Of a DNA stretch of 64,000 nt, positions 8,915 through 18,310 are shown in pieces. Numbering within the stretch: position 1 is the first letter of the stretch; every line of letters begins with the position of its first letter. A program made the translations under genes and the position numbers. Origin of the DNA: Williamsia sp. CHRR-6 (GTDB taxonomy: Bacteria > Actinomycetota > Actinomycetes > Mycobacteriales > Mycobacteriaceae); assembly GCF_018474015.1 (NCBI RefSeq), contig NZ_JAHCSG010000002.1, forward strand, positions 558,001 to 622,000. Direction: 5' to 3'. The notes beneath the pieces are model-generated. The model saw nothing but the letters and a program-made list of their open reading frames with translations. It was not told the origin of the DNA and did not search any database.

Positions 8915-9721
8915 TCAGCGCGAGAACATCAAGGCGCGCTTGACCTCCTGGATCGCCTGGGTGACCTGGATGCCACGTGGACATGCGTCGGTGCAGTTGA
9001 ACGTGGTGCGACAGCGCCATACCCCGTCGATCCCGTTGAGGATGTCGAGGCGTTCGGCCGCACCCTCGTCGCGACTGTCGAAGATGAAACGGTGCGCGTT
9101 GACGATGGCCGCCGGACCGAAGTAGCTGCCCTCGTTCCAGAACACCGGGCAACTCGTGGTGCAGCAGGCACACAGGATGCACTTGGTCGTGTCGTCGAAG
9201 CGGTGCCGATCGGCACTGCTCTGGATCCGCTCACGTGTCGGCTCGTTGCCGCTGGTGATGAGGAACGGCTTGATGGCCCGGTAGGCGTCGAAGAAGGGCT
9301 CCATGTCGACCACGAGGTCCTTTTCCACCGGCAGGCCGCGGATGGGCTCGACGGTGATGGTGACCTCTTTGTTCTTGTCGAGGTTGCCGCTCTTGTCCTT
9401 GGGCAGCAGGTCCTTCATCAGCAACTTGCACGCCAACCGGTTGACACCGTTGATGCGCATCGCATCAGAGCCACACACGCCGTGGGCACAGCTGCGCCGG
9501 AACGTCAGGGTGCCGTCGAGGTAGCCCTTCACGTACAGCAGCAGGTTGAGCAGCCGGTCGGTCTTCAGCGCCGGAACCCGGAAGCTCTCCCACCCGGCAG
9601 CATCGGGATTCTCCGGATCGAACCGGGCGATCTTGAGGGTGACGATGGTGGCCTCGTCCGGAACCGGCGGCAGCGGTGGTTCTTCGGCCGAGGTCTTGCC
9701 GATGTCTACGGTGGCGGTCAT
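8915..9721 (-). CDS. sdhB: Succinate dehydrogenase iron-sulfur subunit
   Basis: 268 residues. The N-terminal plant-type ferredoxin domain holds the [2Fe-2S] cysteines (RRSCAHGVCGSDAM, then NRLAC). The C-terminal domain holds the [4Fe-4S]/[3Fe-4S] clusters (CILCACCTTSCPVFW and CTDACPRGIQV). The subunit carries electrons from the SdhA flavin to quinone at the membrane anchor, in the TCA cycle and respiratory chain. It is the last gene of sdhCDAB: its ATG overlaps the sdhA stop by one base (TGATG). A strong hairpin follows 25 bp after its stop codon. Domain order, length and all cluster cysteines are intact. Confidence 0.97.
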   Translation of the reverse strand: MTATVDIGKTSAEEPPLPPVPDEATIVTLKIARFDPENPDAAGWESFRVPALKTDRLLNLLLYVKGYLDGTLTFRRSCAHGVCGSDAMRINGVNRLACKLLMKDLLPKDKSGNLDKNKEVTITVEPIRGLPVEKDLVVDMEPFFDAYRAIKPFLITSGNEPTRERIQSSADRHRFDDTTKCILCACCTTSCPVFWNEGSYFGPAAIVNAHRFIFDSRDEGAAERLDILNGIDGVWRCRTTFNCTDACPRGIQVTQAIQEVKRALMFSR

Positions 9722-11475
9722 CAGTACTTGCGCTCCATCGGCTCGTAACGGGTCTGCACGACCGGCTTGTAGTCCAGTTCGATCTCGGAGATGAGGTCCG
9801 ATCCCTTCTTGTACGCCATGGTGTGGCGCATGAAGTTGACGTCGTCGCGGTCGGGGTAGTCCTCACGGGCATGGCCGCCGCGAGTCTCCTTGCGGTTGAG
9901 CGCGCTGACCACGGTCACCTCCGCCATCTCCAACAGGAATCCCAGCTCGATGGCCTCGAGCAGGTCGCTGTTGAAGCGCTTGCCCTTGTCGTGCACGCGA
10001 ATCCGGCTGTAGCGCTCCTTCAACGAGTGGATGTCGGTGAGCGCCTGCTTGAGGGTCTTCTCGGTGCGGAACACCGATGCGTTGGCGTCCATCGAAGCCT
10101 GCAGTTCGGTGCGGATGTCGGCCACCCGCTCGCTGCCGTGCTCTGAGAGGATCAAGCCCAGCCATTCGTCGACCATGGCGGTCGGCTTCTCGGGCAGCGG
10201 GGCCAGCTCCACGGACTCGGCGTACTCGGCGGCGGCGATACCCGCGCGCCGACCGAACACGTTGATGTCGAGCAGCGAGTTGGTGCCCAACCGGTTGGCA
10301 CCGTGCACCGACACACACGCACACTCGCCGGCCGCGTACAGACCGTGTACGACCTGCTCGTTGTTGGCCAGCACCTGCCCGGTGATGTTGGTGGGGATGC
10401 CGCCCATGGCGTAGTGGCAGGTGGGGAACACCGGCACGTACTCGGTCACCGGGTCGACACCGAGGTAGGTGCGCGAGAACTCGGTGATGTCGGGCAGCTT
10501 CTCGTTGAGGACTTCCTCGCCGAGGTGGGTCACGTCGATGTACACGTAGTCCTTGTTGGGTCCGGCGCCGCGGCCCTCGAGCACCTCCAGGACCATCGAC
10601 CGCGCCACGATGTCACGCGGGGCCAGGTCCTTGATGGTGGGGGCGTAGCGCTCCATGAACCGCTCGCCGTCGGCGTTGCGCAGGATCCCGCCCTCGCCAC
10701 GGACTGCCTCGGAGATGAGGATGCCCAGCCCGGCCAGACCGGTCGGGTGGAACTGGTGGAACTCCATGTCCTCCAAGGGAAGTCCCTTGCGGTACACGAT
10801 GCCCATGCCGTCGCCGGTGAGGGTGTGGGCGTTGGAGGTGGTCTTGAACATCCGGCCCGAGCCACCGGTCGCCAGCACGACCGACTTGGCGTGGAACACA
10901 TGGATTTCGCCGGTGGCCAACTCGTAGGCCACCACGCCGGTGGCGATGGGCTCACCGTTCTCGTTCTCGCCCATGCACAGATCGAGCGCGTAGAACTCGT
11001 TGAAGAACTCGACGTCGTGCTTGACGCAGTTCTGATATAGCGTCTGCAGGATCATGTGGCCGGTGCGGTCGGCGGCGTAGCAGGACCGGCGAACCGGGCT
11101 CTTACCGTGATCGCGGGTGTGACCACCGAAGCGACGCTGATCGATCTTGCCCTCGGGGGTGCGGTTGAACGGCAGCCCCATCTTCTCCAGATCGAGGACG
11201 GCGTCGATCGCCTCCTTGCACATGACCTCGACGGAGTCCTGGTCAGCGAGGTAGTCGCCGCCCTTGATGGTGTCGAAGGTGTGCCACTCCCAGTTGTCTT
11301 CCTCCACGTTGGCCAGAGCAGCACACATGCCGCCCTGGGCCGCGCCAGTGTGGCTACGGGTGGGGTAGAGCTTGGTCAGAACGGCAGTGCGGGCGCGCGG
11401 ACCGGCCTCGATGGCTGCGCGCATGCCGGCGCCACCAGCGCCGACGATCAGGACGTCATAACGATGTTCCTGCAT
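9721..11475 (-). CDS. sdhA: Succinate dehydrogenase flavoprotein subunit
   Basis: 584 residues, the usual SdhA length. The FAD fold is seen at the N-terminus (DVLIVGAGGAGMRAAIEA). The histidine that carries covalent FAD lies in TRSHTGAAQGG, and the active-site regions (HPTGL; RGEGGILRN; NRLGTNSLLD) are present. It oxidises succinate to fumarate on the cytosolic face of the complex and passes electrons to SdhB. The gene lies between sdhD (67-bp gap) and sdhB (1-bp overlap). Together with two separate anchor subunits, this is the complete four-gene mycobacterial-type operon, corresponding by gene order to the Sdh2 (Rv3316-Rv3319) set. Confidence 0.97.
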   Translation of the reverse strand: MQEHRYDVLIVGAGGAGMRAAIEAGPRARTAVLTKLYPTRSHTGAAQGGMCAALANVEEDNWEWHTFDTIKGGDYLADQDSVEVMCKEAIDAVLDLEKMGLPFNRTPEGKIDQRRFGGHTRDHGKSPVRRSCYAADRTGHMILQTLYQNCVKHDVEFFNEFYALDLCMGENENGEPIATGVVAYELATGEIHVFHAKSVVLATGGSGRMFKTTSNAHTLTGDGMGIVYRKGLPLEDMEFHQFHPTGLAGLGILISEAVRGEGGILRNADGERFMERYAPTIKDLAPRDIVARSMVLEVLEGRGAGPNKDYVYIDVTHLGEEVLNEKLPDITEFSRTYLGVDPVTEYVPVFPTCHYAMGGIPTNITGQVLANNEQVVHGLYAAGECACVSVHGANRLGTNSLLDINVFGRRAGIAAAEYAESVELAPLPEKPTAMVDEWLGLILSEHGSERVADIRTELQASMDANASVFRTEKTLKQALTDIHSLKERYSRIRVHDKGKRFNSDLLEAIELGFLLEMAEVTVVSALNRKETRGGHAREDYPDRDDVNFMRHTMAYKKGSDLISEIELDYKPVVQTRYEPMERKY

Positions 11476-11542
11476 GTGAATCCCTCCCAGGGCTTCGGGT
11501 GGCTTCGAATGGGTGTCGTAGAAGAACTGAACCGAACTCGGT

Positions 11543-11983
11543 CTACTTGAATGTCAACAGTGCGTAGCTGCCCAGTCCGACGATGAGGATCATCGACAGG
11601 GCCAACAAGACGTTGAGCCAGAACCTGGTGCGGTCGTTGCGCGCGTAGTCGGCGATCACCGTGCGCACGCCGTTGCCGCCGTGCAGCTGGGCCAGCCACA
11701 GCATCGACAGGTCCCAGACCTGCCAGAACGGCTGCCGCCACCGCTCGGCCACGAACGCGGCGTTGATGCGGTGCACGCCGTCGTCGATGGTCAGCATGAT
11801 CGCCATGTGGCCGATGGTCAGGATGATCAGCGCTGCGCCGGAGAAGCGCATGAACAGCCATGCGTTCTTCTCGAAGTTGCCGCGCTTGGGTTCCCGCGGC
11901 GACCGCGGGTTGTCGAGGCTGGCCGGCCGGTTGCGATCGGTGGTCAGCACCGGGGCGAGCTTGGGAGCCTGCGATGTGGTCAT
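11543..11983 (-). CDS. sdhD: Succinate dehydrogenase membrane anchor subunit D
   Basis: 146 residues with a long charged, proline-rich N-terminal tail (about 40 residues) followed by three transmembrane helices. The first helix (WLFMRFSGAALIILTIGHM) contains the R-F-S-G and G-H pattern seen in SdhD, where Arg, Ser and His contact quinone or haem. A loop WLAQLHGGNGVRTVIADY holds the second conserved His-Gly region. It anchors the catalytic subunits and forms the quinone site with SdhC. It starts 13 bp after the sdhC stop, and sdhA follows 67 bp later. Confidence 0.93.
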   Translation of the reverse strand: MTTSQAPKLAPVLTTDRNRPASLDNPRSPREPKRGNFEKNAWLFMRFSGAALIILTIGHMAIMLTIDDGVHRINAAFVAERWRQPFWQVWDLSMLWLAQLHGGNGVRTVIADYARNDRTRFWLNVLLALSMILIVGLGSYALLTFK

Positions 11984-11996
11984 GGTCTCGCCTCCT

Positions 11997-12401
11997 TTAC
12001 AGGTGATCGATGAGGATGGTCAGCATGCGGACGGCGAAGTAGCCGAAGACGATGAGGAAAACGCCTCCCACCACCCACAGCATCTGCCGCTGGTACTTGA
12101 CTCCACTGGCCCAGAAGTCGACCAGGATGATGCGGACTCCGTTGAGTGCGTGGTAGAGCACGCAGACCACAAGACCGATCTCCATCAAGCCGATGATCGG
12201 GGTCTTGTACGTGTCGATGATCTTGTCGTAGGTGTCCGGGTTGACCCGCACCATCGCGGTGTCGAGCACGTGGACGAACAAGAAGAAGAAGATGGACACG
12301 CCGGTGATGCGGTGCAGCACCCACGACCACATGCCCGGGTCTCCGCGATAAAAGGACAGACGGCGCGTCGGTTCCGGCGCGACCTCGGTCGTTGTACTCA
12401 T
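11997..12401 (-). CDS. sdhC: Succinate dehydrogenase cytochrome b556 subunit C
   Basis: 134 residues with three transmembrane helices. The motif WVLHRITGVSIFFFLFVHVL gives the conserved HR-x-TG start of helix I with a downstream histidine, and YHALNGVRIILVDF gives the H-x-x-x-G-x-R of helix II. These histidines are the usual haem b ligands. It is the first gene of the sdhCDAB operon and diverges from cdd across a 224-bp intergenic region that must hold both promoters. I could not assign convincing -10/-35 elements there. Confidence 0.93.
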   Translation of the reverse strand: MSTTTEVAPEPTRRLSFYRGDPGMWSWVLHRITGVSIFFFLFVHVLDTAMVRVNPDTYDKIIDTYKTPIIGLMEIGLVVCVLYHALNGVRIILVDFWASGVKYQRQMLWVVGGVFLIVFGYFAVRMLTILIDHL

Positions 12402-12625
12402 CTGAAGATGGCCTCCGTCATCGTCGAGGGATGCGGCGGACCGGTGGCGATTTCCGGGCCGTCGTGGACCTACTCATTCGACTTTAAACCTAGTCTGGCA
12501 ACGGTAAGACCCGGCCTGAACTCAGTGTGGTCACGCTCTGATGAATGTGAGGATTGCCTTACATCATCTCGTGTCGCCCATCGTTGTGCGCGGCCGCAGA
12601 CCAGATGCGAGGACGAGGAGTGTCG

Positions 12626-13042
12626 GTGAGCGACGCAGTGAACTGGAACACGTTGCGTGACAAGGCAAGAGCCGCGATGAGGGGGGCGTACGCGCCCTAT
12701 TCTCGATTTCCGGTCGGCGCGGCGGCGTTGGTGGCCGAGGGTCGAATCATTTCCGGTTGCAATGTGGAAAATGTCTCATACGGGCTCGGTATCTGCGCAG
12801 AGTGTTCGCTGGCCGCTGACCTGCACCGAACCGGCGGCGGACGGCTGATCGCGGTGAGCGTCACCGATGCGCGCGGGCAGATCCTCATGCCGTGTGGTCG
12901 CTGTCGACAGATCCTGTTCGAGTTCGGGGGTGCGGATCTGCTGGTCGATCACCCCGACGGGCCCAAACGTCTGGCCGACCTACTCCCGGATGCGTTCGGG
13001 CCCGACGACATCGACGCAGTGACCGCCACGGTGGGTGCCTGA
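12626..13042 (+). CDS. cdd: Cytidine deaminase
   Basis: 138 residues from a GTG at 12626 after a GAGGAG box; longer frames upstream have no family similarity. The zinc and catalytic motifs are intact: CAEC (first Zn Cys with the proton-shuttling Glu) and PCGRCRQ (two further Zn Cys). The substrate loop YAPYSRFPVGAAAL and NVENVSYG are also present. It is a short, tetrameric-type Cdd that converts cytidine and deoxycytidine to uridine and deoxyuridine in pyrimidine salvage. The stop overlaps the deoA start (TGATG). With deoA, add and the nearby upp and punA genes it makes a nucleoside salvage region. Confidence 0.96.
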   Translation: MSDAVNWNTLRDKARAAMRGAYAPYSRFPVGAAALVAEGRIISGCNVENVSYGLGICAECSLAADLHRTGGGRLIAVSVTDARGQILMPCGRCRQILFEFGGADLLVDHPDGPKRLADLLPDAFGPDDIDAVTATVGA

Positions 13043-14352
13043 TGGGGGCCACCCCCGATGCCGTGTCGGTCATCGCCACCAAACGCGACGGTCATGCGTT
13101 GAGCGATGAGCAGATCGACTGGGTGATCCGAGCCTTCACCGACGGTCTGGTGGCCGACGAACAGATGTCGGCGCTGGCGATGGCGATCCTGTTGCGTGGC
13201 ATGGACCGCCGGGAGGTGGCGCGGTGGACGGCGGCGATGATCGCCACCGGCGAGCGGATGGACTTCGCTGATCTGCGTCGCGACGGTCGGGTGCTGGCCA
13301 CCGTCGACAAGCACTCCACCGGCGGGGTGGGCGACAAGATCACCCTGCCGCTGGCGCCGTTGGTCGCTTCCTACGGGTTGGCGGTGCCGCAGCTGTCCGG
13401 GCGCGGTCTGGGCCACACCGGCGGCACCCTGGACAAGCTGGAGGCCATCCCCGGCTGGCGCGCTGACGTCGACGTGGCGTCGATGATGGCGCAACTGAGT
13501 GCGGTGGGTGCGGTGATCTGTGCCGCCGGTGCGGGTTTGGCTCCGGCGGACAAGAAGCTCTACGCCCTGCGCGATGTCACCGGGACGGTCGAGTCGATCC
13601 CGCTGATCGCCTCGTCGATCATGAGCAAGAAGATCGCCGAGGGCACCGGTGCACTGGTGTTGGACGTCAAGGTGGGCGCAGGCGCGTTCATGAAGTCGCT
13701 CGACGACGCCCGCGCGTTGGCGCAGACGATGGTCGAGCTGGGCACCGATGCCGGCGTGCACACGGTGGCGTTGTTGACCGCGATGTCGATCCCGTTGGGC
13801 CGCACCGCCGGCAATGCCATCGAGGTGAGCGAATCGGTGGAGGTGCTGGCCGGGGGCGGCCCGCCCGATGTGGTGGAGCTGACCTTGGCGCTAGCCCGCG
13901 AGATGCTGCTCGCCGGTGGGGTCGATGCCGATCCGGCGCAGAACCTGGCCAACGGCCGCGCGATGGACTCCTGGCGCGCGATGATCGCCGCGCAGGGCGG
14001 CGACCCGGACGCCCCGCTGCCGCAGGCCCGCGAGTCCGAGGTGCTCACCGCTGAGATCGACGGCGTGGTGGGTGATCTCGACGCGATGGCCATCGGGGTG
14101 GCCGCCTGGCGGCTGGGTGCCGGACGGGCCCGCCAGGGTGAGCCCGTGCAGGCCGGCGCAGGAGTGCGTTGGCATGTGAGCCCCGGTGACCGGGTGCGGC
14201 GGGGCGACCCGCTGCTCACCCTGCTCACCGACACTCCCGACAGGTTCGCCGATGCCCGTGCCGCCGCGGTCGGGGCGGTCACCGTGCAGGCCGATCTCGA
14301 CGCGCCGGTCGAGCACGGTCCGTTGATCATCGATCGCGTTACCGTGGGCTGA
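13042..14352 (+). CDS. deoA: Thymidine phosphorylase
   Basis: 436 residues from the ATG at 13042, which overlaps the cdd stop codon; a longer frame starting inside cdd is spurious. The nucleoside phosphorylase II signatures are present: [20 protein letters not shown] (phosphate and substrate loop), [16 protein letters not shown], and a C-terminal domain with hammerhead-like [14 protein letters not shown]. It cleaves thymidine or deoxyuridine with phosphate to base plus deoxyribose-1-phosphate. It sits in the middle of cdd-deoA-add with one-base stop/start overlaps on both sides, so the products are probably made in fixed ratio. Confidence 0.96.
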   Translation: MGATPDAVSVIATKRDGHALSDEQIDWVIRAFTDGLVADEQMSALAMAILLRGMDRREVARWTAAMIATGERMDFADLRRDGRVLATVDKHSTGGVGDKITLPLAPLVASYGLAVPQLSGRGLGHTGGTLDKLEAIPGWRADVDVASMMAQLSAVGAVICAAGAGLAPADKKLYALRDVTGTVESIPLIASSIMSKKIAEGTGALVLDVKVGAGAFMKSLDDARALAQTMVELGTDAGVHTVALLTAMSIPLGRTAGNAIEVSESVEVLAGGGPPDVVELTLALAREMLLAGGVDADPAQNLANGRAMDSWRAMIAAQGGDPDAPLPQARESEVLTAEIDGVVGDLDAMAIGVAAWRLGAGRARQGEPVQAGAGVRWHVSPGDRVRRGDPLLTLLTDTPDRFADARAAAVGAVTVQADLDAPVEHGPLIIDRVTVG

Positions 14353-15524
14353 TGACCGCCGCAGCCGCCGCATCCGGCCCGAACTCCTCCGACCGCGCCA
14401 CGCAGTTCGAGCGCGACGCGCGATTCGACCGACACGCGGTGGGGTTGGCGCCGAAGGTGTTGCTGCACGACCATCTCGATGGGGGTCTACGGCCGACCAC
14501 CATCGTGGACCTGGCCCGCGAGGTGGGCTACACCGAGCTGCCCGCCTCCGCCGCCGAGTCGCTGGCGCGGTGGTTCCGGGAGTCAGCCGACAGCGGTTCG
14601 CTCGTGCGCTATCTGGAGACCTTCACCCATACCGTCGCGGTGATGCAGACGGCGTCGGCGCTGCGCCGGGTGGCCCGGGAGTGCGCCGAGGACCTCGCCG
14701 CCGACGGCGTGGTCTACGCCGAGTCGCGGTTCGCGCCCGAGCAGCACCTGACTGCCGGACTGTCGCTGGACGAGGTGGTCGAAGCGGTGCTCGCCGGGTT
14801 CGACGACGGGATGGCCGCCGCAGCGCAGGCCGGCCACCCGATCGAGATCCGCTGCCTGGTCACCGCGATGCGTCATGCGGCGCGCTCGCGTGAGATCGCC
14901 GAACTGGCGGTGCGGTTTCGGGACCGTGGCGTGGTGGGCTTCGACATCGCCGGCGCCGAGGCCGGGTACCCGCCCAGTCGCCACCTCGACGCTTTCGAGT
15001 ACATGCGAGCCAACAACGCGCCCTTCACCATTCACGCCGGCGAGGCGTTCGGGTTGCCGTCCATCCACGAGGCCATCAGCTTCTGCGGTGCCGATCGGCT
15101 GGGCCACGGGGTGCGAGTCATCGACGACATCACCCTGCCCGAGGGCACCGACCTGGCCGCGGCGTCGGTCACCGGCGCCACGCTGGGTGCGGTGGCGAAC
15201 TACGTCCGCGACAAGCGCATCCCGCTAGAGCTGTGCCCGAGCTCCAACGTGCAGACCGGGGCGGTGGCCTCGATGGCCGAGCATCCGTTCAACGTGTTCG
15301 CGCGACTGCGGTTCCGGGTGACGGTCAACACCGACAACCGGTTGATGAGCGATACCTCGATGAGCAAGGAGTTCATCACCCTGCACGACCAGTTCGGTTA
15401 CGGCTGGGCTGATTTCGAACGGTTCACCGTCAACGCCATGAAGTCGGCGTTCATCCACTTCGACGAGCGGCTGCGGCTGATCGACGAGGTGATCAAGCCC
15501 GGTTACGCGGTCCTGATCGGGTGA
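14352..15524 (+). CDS. add: Adenosine deaminase
   Basis: 390 residues. The metal site and catalytic residues of the amidohydrolase superfamily are visible: [11 protein letters not shown] (two Zn His), TIHAGEAFG (Zn His plus proton-shuttle Glu region), DRLGHGVR, and [11 protein letters not shown] with the last metal Asp. It deaminates adenosine and deoxyadenosine to inosine and deoxyinosine, feeding punA. The ATG overlaps the deoA stop (TGATG), completing the salvage operon. The gene ends 16 bp before the stop of the convergent two-domain acidic protein gene. Confidence 0.95.
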   Translation: MTAAAAASGPNSSDRATQFERDARFDRHAVGLAPKVLLHDHLDGGLRPTTIVDLAREVGYTELPASAAESLARWFRESADSGSLVRYLETFTHTVAVMQTASALRRVARECAEDLAADGVVYAESRFAPEQHLTAGLSLDEVVEAVLAGFDDGMAAAAQAGHPIEIRCLVTAMRHAARSREIAELAVRFRDRGVVGFDIAGAEAGYPPSRHLDAFEYMRANNAPFTIHAGEAFGLPSIHEAISFCGADRLGHGVRVIDDITLPEGTDLAAASVTGATLGAVANYVRDKRIPLELCPSSNVQTGAVASMAEHPFNVFARLRFRVTVNTDNRLMSDTSMSKEFITLHDQFGYGWADFERFTVNAMKSAFIHFDERLRLIDEVIKPGYAVLIG

Positions 15525-15540
15525 TGTCGCCGGGGCGGCG

Positions 15541-16800
15541 TCACTGGGTGACCAGCCGGTCCTCGAGCTCGTGCACCAGCGCGCGCCACGCCTCGGATTC
15601 GTTGTCGAAGGGTCCGCTGGGGGCGAGTCGTTTGGGGTCGGGGTTGATGGCGTAGCTGACGAACCAGCCCAGCGGCGTGGTCGAGCCCAACGCCTCGGTG
15701 ACGGAGTCGTCGTCGGCGAAATCGGCTGCGTCGGTGAGCAGTTCGACCGCCAGTTCCAGCTGGCGGCGATCCATCCGCCGCGGCCCGTCGGCGATGTCGT
15801 CGGCGATCCCGGTGAGGATGTAGACGTTTTCGTCGTACACCGCGACCTCCAGAGAGCCGTCGTTGGCGGCGTCGCGCACCTCGGTGTAGGTGCTCACCTC
15901 GGCCAGCTCGTGGTCGTCGTTGTCGGCGAGGTAGCGGGTGAGTGCGCGTTCGGAGGTGAACACGAAGATCTTGCCGTCCTTACCCAGGAACACCGGGTCG
16001 TCGCCGAGGTAGCACCGCAGAGTGAAGTACTCGGCGCCGTCGGTGACGATGCGGACCGGGTCGATGCCGATGGCGCCCCAGAAGTCGTCCTCGTCCACCT
16101 CGTCGGTGTCGTCGTCGTCTGAGTCGTCGGTGTCGGACTCGGACTCGGACTCGACCACCTCGATGTCGTCGTCGGCGGGTTCGTCCTCGTCCTCGGCGCT
16201 GGCGGCGGCTTCGAGTTCGGCCTCGGCCACGGCAACGGCCGCGGAGTCGACGTCGGGGGCGGTGATCACCTCGTCGATCGCGTCGACCACGTCGTCCCAG
16301 TGCTTGTCGATGAGACGGCCGATCTTGCCCCAGAACTCCAGGCCGTCTTTGCCGACGAAGTTGCGCGTGCCGGTGGTCACCGCCCCCAGGATCGGGTTGC
16401 CGTTGAAGAACTTGGTGACTGTGGTCAGCTCGCACACCTCGCCGATGATGCGGACGATCTCGAGGGCGTCCTCGAGTTCGGCGATCACCTCAGGGGTGGG
16501 GTCCTCGGCGGCCAGCTCGGGCACGCCGATCAGGTCATAGGAGTTGCGCTCGGCGGGGATCAGCTCTTCGGCCTGCAGTCCCTTGACGGTGTCCCAGGCA
16601 GGGTGTTCTACGAGATCGTTGTCGTCGTTGGTCCGGATGAAGGCGACCAGGTCGGCGACCGAGGCGAACCCGTACAGGTCCTCGTCGAGACCGAGGAAGG
16701 CCTCCCACTCGTCGTCGCCCTCGCGCCAGCGCGGTGCCCACAGGGTGAATGCGTTGCCGTCGGTCAATCCGAGCTCGATCGCGACGATGTCTCCGGCCAT
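15541..16800 (-). CDS. Conserved acidic two-domain protein (Rv3311-like), function unknown
   Basis: 419 residues from the ATG at 16800. From memory it matches in length and neighbourhood the mycobacterial Rv3311 family, sometimes labelled primosomal protein without evidence I know of. The sequence is strongly acidic, with a run of Asp, Glu and Ser at residues 203-239 that separates two halves. The halves look homologous: FTLWAPRW...EAFLGLDEDLYGF...FIRTNDDNDL (residues 18-63) aligns with FTLRCYLGDDPVFLGKDGKIFVF...YLADNDDHEL (259-299), and each is followed by a short V/Y-x-L-x-G segment and a long amphipathic helix. No signal peptide, membrane segment or catalytic motif was seen. It is convergent with add. 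Confidence 0.8.
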   Translation of the reverse strand: MAGDIVAIELGLTDGNAFTLWAPRWREGDDEWEAFLGLDEDLYGFASVADLVAFIRTNDDNDLVEHPAWDTVKGLQAEELIPAERNSYDLIGVPELAAEDPTPEVIAELEDALEIVRIIGEVCELTTVTKFFNGNPILGAVTTGTRNFVGKDGLEFWGKIGRLIDKHWDDVVDAIDEVITAPDVDSAAVAVAEAELEAAASAEDEDEPADDDIEVVESESESDTDDSDDDDTDEVDEDDFWGAIGIDPVRIVTDGAEYFTLRCYLGDDPVFLGKDGKIFVFTSERALTRYLADNDDHELAEVSTYTEVRDAANDGSLEVAVYDENVYILTGIADDIADGPRRMDRRQLELAVELLTDAADFADDDSVTEALGSTTPLGWFVSYAINPDPKRLAPSGPFDNESEAWRALVHELEDRLVTQ

Positions 16801-16877
16801 GGGTCCAGAGCCTAGCCAGTCGCGTCGCGCATGGGGCCAGTGGCCTCCTTCACCTGACCGGGGTGTCTGACTTGTCG

Positions 16878-17957
16878 TCATCGAGGCCGGTAGAAGCCCT
16901 CGAACTCCTGGTCCAGGTTGGTCGTGCGCAGCGGCGAGACTTGCACGGGATCACCGGCTTCGACCATCTGCCCGTTGCCGATGAACATCGCCACGTGTCC
17001 AGACCAGACGGCGAGGTCGCCGGGCATCAGCTCGGATGCATCCACTCGGAAACCTGCGGTGTCCTGGTCTTGGGCCAGGCGCGGCAGTTCGACACCGGCC
17101 TGGCGGTAGGCGTACTGGGTGAGGCCACTGCAGTCGAGGCCCTGTCCTGGTGTCGTCCCGCCCCAGACGTAGGGCACGCCGCGCTGGCTCAGGGCCGCCT
17201 GCACGGCGGTGGCTGCCCGCTGGTTGGGCGCGTACGCCACCGACCCGTCGGGCAACGTGATCGGCACCTGACCGTCCACGCTGGTGCCGCCGGGGGTGTG
17301 GGCGGCGGCAGAGATGGTGGCTGCGGGTGAGTCGAGGCCGGCGGGGCGGACCGACGCGGCCCAATTGCCGATTGCGGTCGCCGGGGCCGACACCGCGCTG
17401 GCGGCCGCTGACGGGCGGGCCACCGAACGCGAGCGAGGTGCTGCCGCAGCCGGGGCCGGCCGTCGTCCGACCTTGTTCAGACCGGCCGAGATCTCGGCCA
17501 GTCGGGTCCGGGTCCGCGTCACCACCTCTAGGGCGCGACGGGCGTGGGTGACGGCCACCGGGACGATCGCAGCCAGGCCCGGTGGCGTGTAGAGAGCCGG
17601 TCCCATCGAATCTGCCACCCCGACAAAGGAGTCCAGGATCGTTCGCAGTTCGCGGGCGGCGTCGGCGACGGCTGCGTGCGCTTGCTCGACCCCGGTGGCG
17701 ATCCTGCGGTTGTCATCGGCCAGGTGGTCGAGGTGACGGCGTTGCCGTTGCAGGTGTGCGGTGGCGGCGTCAGCGGCGTCCCCGCGCCAGGCCCGAGCCG
17801 TGTCCGCGGTGGCCGAGTCGAGTTGCCGGGCCAGGCGCTGCATCTCGGAGGTGGAGCGATTCAGGGTGTCGACGGCGTCGTGATGGCGTCCGGATCCGTC
17901 GCCCACCGAGTCCAGCAGTGTCCTGATCGGTTGGGCCAGCAGGTCGACGACGGTCAT
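16878..17957 (-). CDS. NlpC/P60 (C40) peptidoglycan hydrolase with WxG-type helical N-terminus, probable type VII secretion substrate
   Basis: 359 residues. Residues 1-165 are a long helical hairpin region with ARAWRGDAAD (W57-R-G59), like WXG100/PPE-type export domains, and there is no Sec signal peptide. A Pro/Ala/Ser-rich linker (165-225) leads to an NlpC/P60 domain. Its catalytic Cys276 is in GLDCSGLTQYAY and His321 in WSGHVAMFIG; the expected third polar residue follows. The preceding YVWGGTTPGQ is typical of C40 peptidases that cleave D-Glu-mDAP bonds in peptidoglycan. The start overlaps the stop of the small YxxxD protein (ATGA). A cell-wall hydrolase, or a toxin-like effector, exported with that partner is likely. 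No ESX machinery gene is in the window. Confidence 0.85.
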   Translation of the reverse strand: MTVVDLLAQPIRTLLDSVGDGSGRHHDAVDTLNRSTSEMQRLARQLDSATADTARAWRGDAADAATAHLQRQRRHLDHLADDNRRIATGVEQAHAAVADAARELRTILDSFVGVADSMGPALYTPPGLAAIVPVAVTHARRALEVVTRTRTRLAEISAGLNKVGRRPAPAAAAPRSRSVARPSAAASAVSAPATAIGNWAASVRPAGLDSPAATISAAAHTPGGTSVDGQVPITLPDGSVAYAPNQRAATAVQAALSQRGVPYVWGGTTPGQGLDCSGLTQYAYRQAGVELPRLAQDQDTAGFRVDASELMPGDLAVWSGHVAMFIGNGQMVEAGDPVQVSPLRTTNLDQEFEGFYRPR

Positions 17958-18310
17958 GCCCTTGCCCCCGGCCCGGTGGGCAGCACGGCGGCACCGGTCA
18001 TCCGCAGCGTGGATGCAGTGTCGTGATCGGTGTCGGCGTAGTCGATCGACGCCGCTCGCACCGCCAGTCCCGCCGTGGCCAGGCGGACGGCCAGCTCATC
18101 CATCGCCTGGGTCTGTCGGCACCCGGTGGCGTACAGGTCGGCGACCACGTCGGCGCCGATGATGCCCAGCGTCGCCGCGACGCCGGGGGTGGCCACGGCA
18201 TCGGACTGTCGAATCGTCACGGCCCTCAGGTCGGCCATCGCGGTCTGCAGCCGGGCGGCCACCGCATGCAGATCGTCGGGTGCCACCGACGTCGGTGTCG
18301 TTTCGCTCAT
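17954..18310 (-). CDS. Small EspC/DUF2580-like type VII secretion target protein
   Basis: 118 residues from the ATG at 18310; longer frames upstream are not supported. The protein is almost wholly helical, with the plan of EspC/DUF2580 or WXG100-like proteins: helix (DDLHAVAARLQTAMADLRAV), a middle turn, then a second helix ending in DYADTDHDTASTL. Tyr91 to Asp95 forms the YxxxD export signal expected just after the helical hairpin. It is coupled by ATGA to the NlpC/P60 gene and is probably its secretion partner, a heterodimer as in EspA/EspC or PE/PPE pairs. The family call is based on architecture and motif, not on a search. Confidence 0.65.
   Translation of the reverse strand: MSETTPTSVAPDDLHAVAARLQTAMADLRAVTIRQSDAVATPGVAATLGIIGADVVADLYATGCRQTQAMDELAVRLATAGLAVRAASIDYADTDHDTASTLRMTGAAVLPTGPGARA

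Noticed and set aside
12402-12625. AGTGTGGTCACGCT half-palindrome and possible iron-box-like bases between sdhC and cdd
   Set aside because: Arms match imperfectly and no known consensus fits; too weak to list as an operator.
13560-14474. A 304-codon minus-strand open frame across deoA and add
   Set aside because: It overlaps two strongly conserved salvage genes and has low-complexity Ser/Ala/Pro content.
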